A DNA stretch of 64,000 nucleotides from Pithys albifrons albifrons (lineage: Eukaryota > Chordata > Aves > Passeriformes > Thamnophilidae), in assembly GCF_047495875.1 (NCBI RefSeq), contig NC_092461.1, positions 90,030,431 through 90,094,430 on the forward strand. The letters run 5' to 3'. The notes below the pieces were generated by a model that was not told the DNA's origin, did no database searches, and worked only from the letters and a program-made list of their open reading frames with translations. This document shows positions 25,057 to 37,429 of the stretch, piece after piece (position 1 is the first letter of the stretch; every line of letters begins with the position of its first letter). Both the position numbers and the translations under genes were made by a program.

Positions 25057-25190
25057 ATCACAGAATATTTTGAGTTTGAAGGGACCCACAAGGGACCATT
25101 GAGTCCAACTCATAAGTGAGTGACCCACATAGGGATCAAATTCACAACCTTGGTGTTGTTAGCACCATGCTCTAACCAACTGAGCTAATC
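25057..25190 (-). mobile_element. TguSINE1-type SINE (tRNA-Ile head, CR1 tail)
   Basis: Read on the minus strand, the head matches tRNA-Ile(AAT): TTAGCTCAGTTGGTTAGAGC (A box region), then TGGTGCTAACAACACCAAGG (anticodon arm, with AAT decayed to AAC) and a worn B box ATTTGATCC near 25132-25142. The tail, GAGTTGGACTCAATGG... ending in ATTCTGTGAT at 25057, is a CR1-type 3' end. This bipartite layout is that of TguSINE1, a passerine SINE mobilised by CR1 machinery. The substitutions suggest an old, inactive copy. It is not a functional tRNA gene. Confidence 0.88.
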
Positions 25191-25282
25191 TAACACATCT
25201 CTCTCCCCTCCTTGCAGAGCACTGTGCTGGGTGTGATCCCCCTTGCACTTGTATGTACGGAGACTGGGGAGGACACTCCACT

Positions 25283-25395
25283 GCCTTGCTGCATAAGCCA
25301 GTTTTTCTGTCTGAGCCTCATTTTCTTATAGCTGCAAAATGGGTCAGTGCTTTTTGAGAGCTGCTCTCACTGATGTAATGAAATACCCTGAGACC
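25283..25395 (+). mobile_element. possible MIR SINE fragment
   Basis: CTGAGCCTCATTTTC...CTGCAAAATGGG resembles the MIR core (CCTCAGTTTCCTCATCTGTAAAATGGG). The flanks weakly fit the rest of the family. MIR copies are scarce and very old in birds, so this needs a profile search. Confidence 0.4.
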
Positions 25396-25495
25396 TTTGC
25401 TTACCCTGGCAGAGCAAACCGTGGCATAAGTCATGCTTGATACCTGTGTTTGGAATTGTGTTTTGACTGCCCTCAAAGCACAGTGAAAAGAATTT

Positions 25496-25745
25496 GACAG
25501 GAACAGCTTCGAGTTGTGCCAGGGGAGTTTTAGGTTGGATATTAGAAAAAGCTTATACTCCTAGAGGCTGGTCAGGCACTGGAAGAGACCCCTTAGGACA
25601 GTGGTTGTAGCCCCAACCCTGCCGGAGCTCAAGGAGTGTTTGGACAAAGCTCTTAGGCAACTGTGTGATTGTTGGGGCTGTGCAGGATGGGGAAGTGGAC
25701 TCAATGATCCTGTTGGTCCCTTCCTGCTCGGGAGTTTCTGTGATT
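25496..25745 (+). mobile_element. CR1 LINE, 5'-truncated
   Basis: Plus-strand CR1 3' portion: GTGCCAGGGGAG...TTAGGTTGGATATTAG, then GGTCAGGCACTGGAA, CTGCCGGAGCTCAAGGAG, and the tail GGACTCAATGATCC...TTCTGTGATT. About 250 bases remain of a multi-kilobase element. The tail resembles that of the SINE 300 bases to the left, in opposite orientation. Confidence 0.88.
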
Positions 25746-26074
25746 TGTACCTAACATAGGGCAGAGCAAGGGTTATATCCATCCAGCAATCTCTGCCAGA
25801 AGTGTTTTTGCACCTTCCTTGAGTTGGCTGTGCAATTGGAGCAAATCAGTCACACTTTGAGTAGAACAGGAACTCTACCCCAAAGACAGACTAGATTAAA
25901 AAAACAAGATCTGATGCAATCCAGTATGGGTTAATCCATTTTCTCACAGTAGTCCAAGGTGGTAGATCAGGAAAGCATAAGCTGAGAAGTGCCCACTTAG
26001 ATAAAGACCTCTAAGATAAAAATAGCTCCATCAACACAAACTGAATACAAATCAAAAGATTCAATGGGCCAATT
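25746..26074. other. noncoding, no supported feature
   Basis: Nothing recognised beyond the adjacent CR1 end. Confidence 0.4.
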
Positions 26075-26118
26075 GAATTATATTTAGGGGATTTTTGAAT
26101 TATATTTAGGGGATTTTT
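26075..26118 (+). repeat. 22-bp perfect tandem duplication
   Basis: GAATTATATTTAGGGGATTT(TT) occurs twice back to back (26075-26096 and 26097-26118) without mismatch, indicating a recent local duplication or slippage event. Confidence 0.95.
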
Positions 26119-27000
26119 CAGTGAAAAATGAAACTTTTGTTTCTGTTCAGATTTGGTGAGTGAATAAACAGCACCTGAAAGGAAAATATAAAATAAAAAA
26201 ATGTTATTCCTTAACCTAATTCTGATTGATGCAATTTAACTTTGTTGTTAAAAAAAAAAAAGTACCATCCAGACACTGTGTGCTGTGTGCCAAGTTTTGA
26301 CCTGATGCAATTTGATACAGGTGAGATATTAAACACTGAAAACCAGGTTAGCAATTGAAACAGTGAAACAGTGACAGACTGTTAACAGTAGTAAAGGATA
26401 GTGGCTGCCATTATACTTGTAAGTTATACGTTTTCATAGCACAGTGGGACAGCTGATAAACCCTGAACCTGCCTGCTTGCTGCCTTTAATTTGCCTGTAG
26501 TTTGTTAGACAGTGCAACTCCAGGAGTCACTTTGTGTTTACTCATTAATTCTGCTAGTCACTTTGTGAGGAATTAGAACAACTGGAGCATTTTTAATATC
26601 GAGAGCATTTTCCGTCATTTCTTCATTGTCTCTGTAATTTAAATATCCTGTTGTGTAAGCCTAAAGGCAGGAAGTGCACTATACAAACCCTTACAATAAC
26701 AGTATTAGGTTGCAGATAAGCCCACGTGCTCAGTGGTGTTGGGTAATTTTTTTTCCCAAAATAATATAAATTGCCAATACTAGAAGAAATACTAGAATGC
26801 TTTAATGCATTTAAATTTTTCAAAATGAATTCTGTCTGTTAAGCTCAAAAAAACTGTACTCTCTTGATAACAAGAAATTACTTTGGTCCATAATGCCAGG
26901 CTTTAATTATTTAGCTTCACTCTATATTTGTGTTTCTGCCATGAAACCCAAACCTTTTCAGCAGACAGAGAGGTGGTAGTGGGGTAGGTGTGTACCTATC
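26119..27000. other. noncoding, no supported feature
   Basis: AT-rich with an A run at 26250-26261. No gene or repeat family recognised. Confidence 0.4.
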
Positions 27001-27009
27001 CACTCTTTC

Positions 27010-27174
27010 ATTCTTTTCTCTCCAACTCAGCACTGTTTTAATGCAAATCAAACCCTTGGTGCGTACATAGCTAGCACAGATCTCCTTACACTTCATGCAC
27101 ATGGCAGTCAGCTTTCTTGCTGAGGCTGCTGCTGAACTGGATTTTTTCGTCTTGTCGTAATTATGCTTGTCTCT
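27010..27174 (-). other. exon-like or conserved block (unidentified)
   Basis: On the minus strand an acceptor (TGTTGTCTTCCATTGCAG, ending at 27175) opens a frame RDKHNYDKTKKSSSAAASAR that runs on with Cys/Lys-rich sequence to beyond 26960. A GTAAGG donor-like site at 27089 would close an 85-base exon. The block has three CpGs and an octamer-like ATTTGCATTA near 27040, which is unusual locally. I do not recognise the peptide. A conserved noncoding element is an equal alternative. Confidence 0.2.
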
Positions 27175-28212
27175 CTGCAATGGAAGACAACAAGAACTTC
27201 TTATAGATGATAAACACAAGCCTTTTTTAATATATAGCTGGATTTATGGGCCTAACAGAGAAAATTCTGTTAATGGTAATATTTAAAATTTCTCAAATGA
27301 ATCAAATAATTTTTGCAAGCCAGATACATAACTAGCTTTTTGAACTGTGAGCAAGCCATGTAACCTACCAGTGCTGCATTTAACAAAAGTAGGACATGGT
27401 TTCTGTGTCTATTCTCCTTTAATAAGATTATAATCCTGACCTGTCCTGTTCCGACTGCAGTTGAAAGTAGTGTTGTTCCTGAGTGGCTCATGAGCAGAAG
27501 GCTTGTGTGCTTGCATAACTGATCCTGAATTACACACAGTGACTATCTATAGGTGATAATCTTGAACATGACAAAACGTTTGATAGTCGCATATATTTGC
27601 ACAAGCCCATTTGCACCCACATGACATATCCACATTCATATCAGTTGCATGGCATTATGTGTAATGAGATTATTACATTTGTGCAGATGCAATGTGAAAA
27701 GGAAAAATTGCCTGACACTGTACCTTTATAAGCCTGTCTTCACAGACAGCTGAATTTTATCAGAGTTTAGTAATTTCTGCTGTCATTTCATGCAGCATCT
27801 AATTTAGGCTCAAATTCTAATGAAAATTTCAGCCTAAACAGTTTAGCTTTTCGTGAAACAGAAACTGGATTGTTTTGCCCATCTATAAACATTCTGGATA
27901 TTCTCTGGGAATTGTTCTAGCACCTCCACAGTTTGAAGCTAGAGTCTGAAAAATCTGAAGAGTCTCCCTATTCTAGAGCTTTGCCTTTTGCTACTCTCGT
28001 TATACATTTGGCTGTGTTATAAGTCTGTGAAAAATCACAGTTTGCACATGTTCTATCACTACCTCCTCAATTGGAGTCGCTAAATTCTAAGAAGATTCTG
28101 CTGTAACTGGGAATGCTCAGGTTTCTCACAGCTGGTAGTGTCAACTGAACCAAATATGCCACATCCTCAGTTATCCACTAGTGTCTTCACTATTCCATAT
28201 CAAATATATTAA
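27175..28212. other. noncoding, no supported feature
   Basis: AT-rich unique sequence with no recognised element. Confidence 0.4.
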
Positions 28213-28237
28213 CCTAGGATAATATATTTATCCTAGG
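28213..28237. repeat. 10-bp perfect inverted repeat
   Basis: CCTAGGATAA, spacer TATAT, TTATCCTAGG. Each arm also contains the self-palindrome CCTAGG. A short hairpin or dimeric binding site is possible; it is flanked by AT-rich sequence. Confidence 0.9.
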
Positions 28238-29879
28238 GGCAAAGCCAAAATTTCACTATACTAAGAACTTGGAGCAGTAAGGTTGGGATGAGTTCCAAAA
28301 ACAGCTGCCAAGAGGGAGAGAAATTAATTTGTGTTCATGAAGCATTCAAATATTGTAGAACTGGTCACCACAGAAAATCTCATGAGGAATTTAATTATTC
28401 CTTTTTGAGAGAAGCATTTGAATAAAATTATTATGTGGCTGTGCAATTAAAGATGATACCATAAAGCACATAATAAGGGGCTGAATGAACAGACATCCTC
28501 ACTATTGACATTTTCTACATTATTTTGCCTACATGACTTTAAGAACACAGTAAAGAACCTAGTTCCTTTAATTTATTCATTCACACATCTACATGTCTCT
28601 AGGCAGCTTTCCTCAAATTCAAAATAATAAAATAATGGTGGACCATACAGTGGTTAATAGTTAATTTCATTTAACAATATAAAAAAGCAGGAATAGCTAA
28701 TCTGAAGTTATCAGAGACAATGATTTACTAGACATTATGGTCAACCCACGGTATAGAGCTTTCAGCTATTCCCTCTGGAATATTAAAATCTGTGATAACC
28801 AGTGAAGTATGAAGGGAGGGGTTTTCTGGAGTTTCTGTTCATGTCTTAGCAGGTTTTTAACAGAACAACCAAGAGGAACTGTCTACAATAAAATTCTCTG
28901 TCTTCACCTCTTCCAACCTCAATATGTGAGGAGCTCCATTTTCAGCTATGGAAATTAACCATTTCATTTTTATGAGATCTTGTTTCAGAAGCCTACTTTG
29001 AATAATAAACAACTATTAACTTTCAGAGCACAGCTGAAGACATATAATTTTTAAGGCACATCCTGTTTTGAGAGCTTCAGGATATAAACTACCTAAGAGC
29101 AAGAAATTGTAGAAATAAATGAGAGATAACAAAGTTGTTCCAGTACAGTGACGCTGTCAGTCTTTCTGCACTCCTGCCCCTGTAATTATATATGTTGTGC
29201 CTGATTCCCTGACTTCATTTGAGAACCCTTGGGGGAAAACCGAAGTAACGTACTGGGGAATCATGTTCTTCTCCCAACATTTATTTTTCGGAGGGCCAAT
29301 CTAGTGTGGTGCTTAAAAGCCTCACAAGAATTGCACAGAGTTTACGTGATTTCTTTTGGCTTGCTGAAAGACTGAGTAAGGTACAGCTTTTGCAGAGTTA
29401 TTTCCTGAGCACCTGTTTAAGCAGGTTTTAGTGTTAACTTCAACTTCTTAACAAGCTTAAGTATAACATCACATTTGATTTGGTTTTGCAAATGTCTGGA
29501 ACTTTTCATGTGGCATTAGCAGATCTCAGACTTCAAGCCTAATGAACTCAGATAAAACTCAGCAGGATGTCCTGTTGGAAACTAATTTTTTTTGTACAAA
29601 GACAGCTCTTTGGTTCTCTTTTCTTGCATTGCATTTGTTGACTTGTCTCACAAGCTCGTAAGCTATCAGCTCTCTTATTGATCTACTCTACAGTCACTTG
29701 AAAACATAATTTTGAAAGCAGCATTTCAGCACCTCTCCTTGTTTGATCTCATTGCCGTGGCACAGTTTTTCAACCACTAGGCTGAAAAATCAATATTGGG
29801 GGTTATTTTATGCTTCATAATACATATTTTTTTAATATTTACATCTGTCTAATTGTATTTAAAATGCGTCTCTATATGT
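28238..29879. other. AT-rich noncoding stretch
   Basis: No gene, RNA or recognised repeat. Confidence 0.45.
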
Positions 29880-30200
29880 TAAGTTTTCTGCTTTATTAAA
29901 ATCAGTCTGAGGATTCACATCTCTTCATTTTAATTTAGCTACAAATTGATTCTTAAAGTCTCACATTTAATAGCCTTTGGGGTTTGATGAGCAAACTGTT
30001 CTGACGTCTATTCATAGGCCTTTATAATGGGACCCACTCCAGTTTATCCCTTGAACTGTCAGGCTCTTTGGGAAATAATAGCTTCTGACAGTTGTAGAGT
30101 TAAAATATAGGATTAATGATCAGCTTTTAATGTGCAAATGGGGTATTCACCCTTCCTCTTACCCATCTTATTTAATGCAATTTCACTGTTGAAACAGGTA
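29880..30200. promoter_or_regulatory. putative conserved noncoding block
   Basis: A compact non-repetitive segment with TAATTTAGC, TGACGTCTATTCATA and GGATTAATGATCAGC words and an ATGCAAAT-type motif nearby. It resembles developmental enhancer sequence by eye only. Confidence 0.25.
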
Positions 30201-33200
30201 GCATGAGTTTCTTCTCTCACTAAACATAGATTAATATATCAGGGTAAGTCCCTGAATCAAAATAGAAATTTGGATACACACCACAAAGTAAATACAGGGC
30301 ACTACATTTGTGCTGATTTATAAGCAAGTATTTTTCCTGTGCCAAGCCCATAATTTATTTTTAAAGTTTCAAAACCTCACTTTCACACAAAAATAAAAAT
30401 AGCTGTGCATCGCAGCAACCAATTTAACTAGCAGGAAGGAGTCTGCCCCTGTCTATTAAATACAGCTGTAGAAAGCCCCACAGACTTTGATTTAATTGTT
30501 TCCAATAGGCCAAAACAATCTGATACCTGCACTTAGTAAAAAGTAACCGATAAAAAACCCAGGGATTTCTACAGTGAAGCACAGAGCAGATCAGATGTTT
30601 TCATTAGGAGATTAATAACATGCTTTTGATACTTGGCCTTAGGAATTGTACGGTAATCTTCAAATGCAGCATCCTATTAAAAAGCTTCCTATCTATACAA
30701 AATTTGACTATTTGTTTAGAAAGTGTTATATACTTATGTAATTGGAAAATTAATTTTAAATATGGTGTAATAAGAAGCATTTCTTCATTATGTTCTGCAG
30801 TGATAGGCAGCACAGTGACCAAGGAGCAGAGCATGGGGAGAAGATGTTCCATTAAGGTGACACTTGGAGAACATTGCACCTTTCTGAGAGTATCTGGGAG
30901 AAAAATGTTTCAAGGGTAATCTAAATGAAAGTCAAAACATATAAAAATAAAATAAGCACTGTGTCATTCAGAGAATTTTTTTATATTTAAGGCAGTCACA
31001 CACCTGCCCATACATCTGTAATAACTACTAGCTTTCTCAAGCACATGGAACAGAAAGGTGTCCCTCAAGATATAAGACTTAATTCTTGCACTGCTTTGAG
31101 TGCTTTAAGCTGCCAATAAAGCAAAGAGTGAAGTCTGTTGTCTGCAGTTATTCCTTTGAAAGGAGTCACATCAGAGCAGCATACATATATAAGTAAAAAG
31201 AGCAAGAAGAATACACAGCACATCACATACATGCGACTTTTGTGTCTTCTATTATTATTGCTTCCATCTTTGCATAAATGCTTTAACACACTAACAGGGA
31301 AAAATATGATTAACGTTATTTGGGAAACCTGGTTCCAACAGCTTGTAAATGACCTCAGGGATTTCTTTTGTTGTTTTGATAACAGTGTAAATTTACTTGG
31401 ATAATCTTCCTGAACCACCCCCCATCTCCCGCTCTCCACCCCCATTTCTAAGAATGCAATGATTCTTGACAAACATAAGCTAAATTTAAATTAACCTCAC
31501 AGACGTTGTTAATAACATCCTTAGCTATTCTTTTCCTAATTTTTCCCTGCCTTTTACCTTGTATTCACAGCTGTGCAAAGCAAGTCAAAACAGCAGTCAG
31601 GCAGCAGCATTCAGCTGACATGCTGCATTCATATTGCTGCTGTAAATTAGGACCAGTTCAGCAGAGAACTAGTGATTGTAGACATGCTGATAAATATATA
31701 TATAATAACCATAGTAGGCTGTGGCCCCTAAATGAACTAATGCTGTTACCTGGCACTCCATGGGCCAGAGGACACTTTATTAGCTACCCTATGCCATTGA
31801 ACTTTGCCAGCGACTTATTCCTCCTGTGTCCCTCCTGCACTATTGTCTTGGTTGTGTAGGAGGCTGCATGATGGATCTGATCCCTGGAAACAAAAAACAC
31901 CCAGACAAGATAAAGTAGACACCAATAGGAAATGCAAGAATAAATTATGATTTTGCCAGGGATATAGCTCTCTCACCCATTTCACTGTATAGCAGGACAG
32001 ATCAATAAGAGACCAATGCCAAGGTAAAGCAGTGGCAGGAGAAAGGGAAGGACATTGCTGGCACCCTTCCTGAAATTCTTTTCATCAAATTACACCAGGA
32101 GAAACCAACATGTTCTAAATCCTGACCAGAGACCTACCTTCCAAAAGAGTCAGGAAAGTAAAAACAGCACTACAGCCAAACTCCACTCTCTTGCTGCAGC
32201 TATGTCTTCTGTTCCCTGGACAGAAGGGGAGTGATGTTTTCCCAACACAAGGTATTGTTTGTGCTGCAATAGGTACACGGGGAGGCAGTTTGTACTCAGG
32301 CTTGGAGCCTTAAATTTCAACATCTTGATGATTTTGCTTTACAGTGGCTACAAAATGCCTTCAGTTTGCAAAATGGCTGTCATGCCTTGTGAAAATTAAA
32401 CCAACAGGTTCTAAATTATTTGGCTGTTTTCTGTAGATTGATAGAATTTTCTTTGGCGATGTGTTTTCAGATACAGAAATGAGGTTATTTTTAAATTTTC
32501 TGCAAAACATTTTCAGAATTCACTTAAAAGAAAAAAAGAAATTGAAAAATCAGACCTTGTATTTATCAAGTTTCGTTGATAAAACCTGGTAGTTGCTTTC
32601 CTCTCACAGTAATCGTCAGCAAACATTAATATTTCTTCTCCAACTTACTTGCTGAGCACTTAAAATTACAGATCAGAAAAAGTGCAGCTCACACAACAAA
32701 AAAGTTTTTACTAATCCAGTGAGCAGAGATTAATTGAGTTTAGAATTCAACTAACGAAGGGGAAAACCACTGAAAACTGGGAGCTGCAATATATGTCAAA
32801 GGGCCAATTTGAGGTCTGCAGTGAGGATAGTGAGGCTCCAAGGAATGAGAAGCTGCTGCTGCCTCTGGATGTTTATTAATTTGAATTATCCCAGAAAACA
32901 GATCCAGCAAAGGTAGGAGTCACATCCACCTCTCCCAGCCACTCCCAGAATTCATTAGTGCACAAAACTATTAATCAGAGGATGCTTAACATTTCACTTT
33001 GTCCTCAGCAGAGCTGTGGCAAGTGTTTGGGATATGTCTCTGCTCACGCAGGCAGCAGTGTGGACTAATGTGAGCATTGAATCCCAGCCAGCCACGGCTT
33101 TGAAACCCCACTTGTCCCCCAGCTTTTCCCCAGAGGAGTAGGAAAAAAAGAACCATTTTACCTACCCACCTAGTTCAATAAAGCATTTTATTTTAATCTC

Positions 33201-33279
33201 AGCTCTTAGACGAAAATGAAGTCAGGACTGAAAACACTTAGTAAACTGGAGTCTAAACTTTTGTGTTTCAGGGAATGAC
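30201..33279. other. AT-rich noncoding stretch
   Basis: Frames at 30604-30919 and 31065-31472 overlap on opposite strands and lack any domain; they are judged chance. TATATATA-type patches occur near 31695. No transposon identified. Confidence 0.4.
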
Positions 33280-33350
33280 TCCCACCTCACTCTTGAGCAA
33301 GTCATCGCTGCCCTGATTCCATTGTGGCTAAATGGGCATAATTGAAGGGA
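33280..33350 (+). mobile_element. possible MIR-like fragment
   Basis: CTTGAGCAAGTCA...AAATGGGCATAAT resembles the MIR core segment (CTTGGGCAAGT...AAAATGGGGATAAT) with about the right spacing. Weak and very old if real. Confidence 0.25.
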
Positions 33351-36300
33351 ATGGTCTCTCCTAGTTCACAGTTTTGTCCTGGGGCCATTCAATTGCCCTG
33401 CTTTTGTTTTGTTTTGTTATGTTTGTATTTTCTGACCTTGCATAACTTTAAAATGGCCATGCATAATTTTTTGGACAGTTTCCATCTGGGGAAGAAACCC
33501 TTCTTGACAGGTTCAGCAAAGGCTGCAATTTAATGGATGCATTTCAAATTCTCTAAAACCAGGGTTAGAAGTGCTCAGACACCAGTTTCAGCATTCTGGG
33601 ATCACAACACAGTAGAGGATGTGTGAGCATGTACTGTTTATGTTTGTCTGCAGTTTTACTGATGTTTAGATACAAATAAGGGGTCAGGCACAATCCCAGT
33701 TGGTATTTTCTGTTGATGATATAAATCCCCAAAGGGGGATTCGGTGGTGGGAAACATCTTGGTAGAGGAATTTGCCACAACCAAACCTAACCATAACCCC
33801 TCTGTGGCTGAGCAAGACCTCCTGGGGACGGCATTAGTCCCCGAGATCGGTTCTGCCAGGCAGAGAAGTTACAGGACATGCTGACCCAGCACTTCCCCCA
33901 GAGTGTCTGTTAACAGTCATAAACTAAAGCAAATGCCTGCACTCACGTCAGTGCAAAGTCTGAAGGGGAGGAGGACCCAGTGGGAACTTTATCTCTTTAG
34001 GGAGTGAATCCCACTGTGGCATAGAAAACTTGTTAATACAGGAGGGGAGATTGCATGTCGGGTGCTGCCCACTGCTGCTCCCCTGTATGTGGCTCACAGA
34101 CTAATAAAAGCCTGTTTGTTACTCTAGCTGCCAGCAAAAAATATAACATGAGGACAAGTATGTATAAAAATCCTGATAAACAATAGCATGGGGAAAACAA
34201 ATTTAATAAAATGAGATGCGAGAGTTCACAGGGCAATTGGATGTTTGCATTGTCCCAAGAAAGTGCAATCCTGTGGAGCTGAAGGGAATAGATTGGTTTG
34301 TAGTCTCATTTTTCCTAAAAAATCACAGTATAACACTGGCAACTGGGAGACTGGGAAAAAACCAACTAAGCCAACCAACACCTCTAAGGCTTCTCTCTTC
34401 CTTCATCCCCTCTCTTGCTATTTTTTAAATTGGGGAATGGGGCAAAGGGGCAAAAGAGAAATCTTTGTATTTGCCAGCCAGTAAATCTAATTTCAATCCC
34501 AAGTGAAACAATAGAACAAATAGTTAAGTAAGTGGGACAGAAAATAATGGGGTCATGAGCAATTAAAAAGTTTGCCCAAATCTGACCAGTGTTTTAATGT
34601 ACTTTTGAATAAGAAAAGTTTTATCTGTGTTAAATTTAACTGCTTGATTTTTTTGAATTTTCTTAAAAAGAGATAATGCCAAAGAAACTCAGTTCATTTA
34701 GTGGAATCAAAAGCTGTAGTGGGAAAAATATGTTTTCTTCTTGCTTGCAACAGCTGTTAAACTTCAGCATGCAAAATCATATAGAAGGAAAAAACTGCTT
34801 CCTTAAAATTCCAGTATCACTCTCAGTTCATCTAAACTGTGAAAAAGCTCGTAAGAAAATCCCAGTTCCTCCCTCAAAAGCTTCCAACCTCCTTATCCAC
34901 AAGAAGGGGGAAACCAGCCTTGGCATTCTTCATATTGCCAAGATTAAAAGAGGTTGTTTAGATTTTCTCTTCCCTCTGTTCCCTTCACTTATAAATCAAC
35001 ACATTTTCCAGATTAATTTATCCTCTGTGTGTGCATGTGTATTTATAAAAGAAAGGCTCACAAAACCCATGTTTTTGATGAAAGGAAGCCTTTTTACATT
35101 ATATTTTAAAATTAGCCAGGACTGAACTTTGCAATGCAGAAATGCTTCTCTTGCTCTTACACAGCCCTGGCAAGATATCCAGGGAGCAGTTTCAAGACAC
35201 TTTAAATTGGTCAAGCTGGTGAGGGTCCTCCCTTTTCCCTGGGCCATGCCACATGTTGCTGATGCACAGAAGTGCATTAGCACTGCTCCTTATCTGACCT
35301 GTTATTGAGCCAATTTAAACAAGTAACTTTTTTTTTTTATTATTCTCTGTTACTTTTCAGCTGTCTTGAGACTTTAAATTGAGTCACTGGGAGGTCAGGG
35401 AAGCACCAGGGCCAGCAAAAGGGCAAGGTCTGAAAATACATCATGAAGTCCAAGGTGAGGATGGCACGGTAGCACTCACAGAGATGGAGTCATCACTTCC
35501 CATCAGCAAGCAGTGTTTCTTATACCAGCCAGCTTCAGTTTTCCAACTCCCAAGGTTTATTTTAAAAAATTTCACCTGAATCAAGAAATTAATCCAGCTA
35601 GAGATTATCCCAAAGGGATTGTTTTTCAGCCAGTTCTCTTCCCCAGTACAGCTTGCTGGGCACCTGTGCTTGCACAGGAGAGGCTTTTTGAAGAGTGGGC
35701 AACCAAGGAAAGGGATGTGCTGCCCTAAAAAAATACCTTGCTTGAAAACCTTGGCTGTTTTGTGAGGAAACAGTATCACCACTCTGGAATCTTCTGTTGA
35801 AAATTGTCTGCACTGAAAAAACTTCAACTTTAAAATGTGGTCTGTTTGTTACAGACATATCAGCTAATAAACCTCTAACCAAAGAGCTGAGTTTCAGCTC
35901 ACTCCCTTCTGTCACCATTCACTGTTGTGTGTTCTTGCAGACAGTAATTATCAGTCCTAAAGCCAACAAGAATGATGTCATTTTTAATTCATCAAATACC
36001 AGGTATCCCAGGGGTATCCTTCACCAGAAATGTAGCAGTTCTGAAACCAACTTGGGATTTTGGTTTTGATGGAGGGGTAGTAACTTTGGGACTAAAAGCT
36101 TTTGAAAAACTCAAAAGTCATCATGGCATAATGACTTTCTGACTGTCTCTGCAAAAATAGGCTATCACCATGAATAACAGCTGACATTTCAGACTCAGGG
36201 TGACCCCTGGGTATTTTCTGGGTCTTTTTTTTTTTTCCCTAACCAGTAAGTTTAAATAGCTGTGAGATAAAACAAGGTAACGTATGCTGAAGACATCAGG

Positions 36301-36882
36301 TTACTTATATGCCCAATACTGTGATTTTAACCAAACAATTATGCATTAAAACTGCTCTTGTGTAATCATGCCTGTTGCACAATGTTGTTTCTAACTCAGA
36401 CAGGAAAATAGATGAGCACACAATACGATGCAGAGACCATGTGTTATTTCTTGCATAGACTTACTGGATTTGTTCTGAAAAGTTACTGGGTCTTCCTGAA
36501 AAGGTTGTTTCATATCTATGGTGGAAATAGTCAAGCTTTTATAATAATCCTTATGAAAAAAAATCATGACTTTCCATGTCCAACCAAAGCCTGATTATAC
36601 TCATTGAAATACTAATGTCAATAGTTATTAGCTAATATTAAAATTACTGCCATCTCATTTCTGTGGTTAGCCAGAAAATCATTATGTATCCCTTTTCAAA
36701 AATCATTGACTTTTTCTTAGCACAGAAAACTCTATTATCAGTCTTTATAAAATATTTATGGCTTTCCCTGACATTCTTATAATATCCCTAGCAGAACGAT
36801 CAGCATTCCTTTGGCTGAAAATGAGACAAACTTTTTCTCCCTAAAAAATAATTAATGAACTAAATGTAAATGAAACCAAGGC
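33351..36882. other. noncoding, no supported feature
   Basis: The frame at 34676-35125 (150 codons) has no domain, no good Kozak context and simple Lys/Leu/Ser composition; chance is likely. Frames at 35441-35918 overlap on both strands. No repeat family recognised. Confidence 0.4.
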
Positions 36883-36899
36883 AAAAAAAAAAAAAAAAA
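36883..36899 (+). repeat. poly(A) run, 17 bases
   Basis: Seventeen consecutive A with no retroposon body identifiable upstream. Confidence 0.95.
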
Positions 36900-37079
36900 G
36901 AAGCTACAGCTTTTTCATCTAATTTTGAATCTTACTTTAGGAAAAATCAAAATCATCTCCATTTTAAGTATTTTAATACTATTATTTGGGAAAAAAGTGG
37001 TCTTGATTTATCACTGAAGGACAAATTATTCTTCATTGCACATGTAAGCATATGGAGAGAATTATTAGGCCAAATATAG

Positions 37080-37260
37080 GGGCTTTCCACTGATTCATTG
37101 ATTTTTCTGTGCCTTTGATTGTTTGTGCCACTGTATCTTCATTAACAATACACGCACTCTGCAAGGTCCAGGACAGGGTTATTTTCAGTGAAGAAGTGCT
37201 AAATCACCCACATTTTCATTAAAGGCTGCCAGAGCTCCATATGAGCAAAATGTCACACTT
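37080..37260. promoter_or_regulatory. putative conserved noncoding block
   Basis: Contains CATTAACAATACACGCACTC and CTTTGATTGTTTGTGCC words with SOX/forkhead-like content, and non-repetitive sequence. A candidate only, by visual reading. Confidence 0.2.
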
Positions 37261-37429
37261 CCATGCTACTATAGTCTTACTTTATGCTGATTTTCCCTCC
37301 TTTAACTATTGTGGAAATCCTGATATGTCTCATTGCTCCCCATTTGTATTTTCACTTTGATTGGTAATGATGGAAGATAAAAATGGGATTCTTCCCCACC
37401 ACTAATATCCCTGCAGGAACCATGTATCA

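Noticed and set aside
25118..25190. tRNA-Ile gene on the minus strand
   Set aside because: The cloverleaf-like head is degenerate in the anticodon and B box and is fused to a CR1 tail, so it is the 5' end of a SINE.
34676..35125. Plus-strand frame of 150 codons
   Set aside because: No domain, no splice or promoter context, ordinary AT-rich codon content; a length seen by chance in 64 kb.
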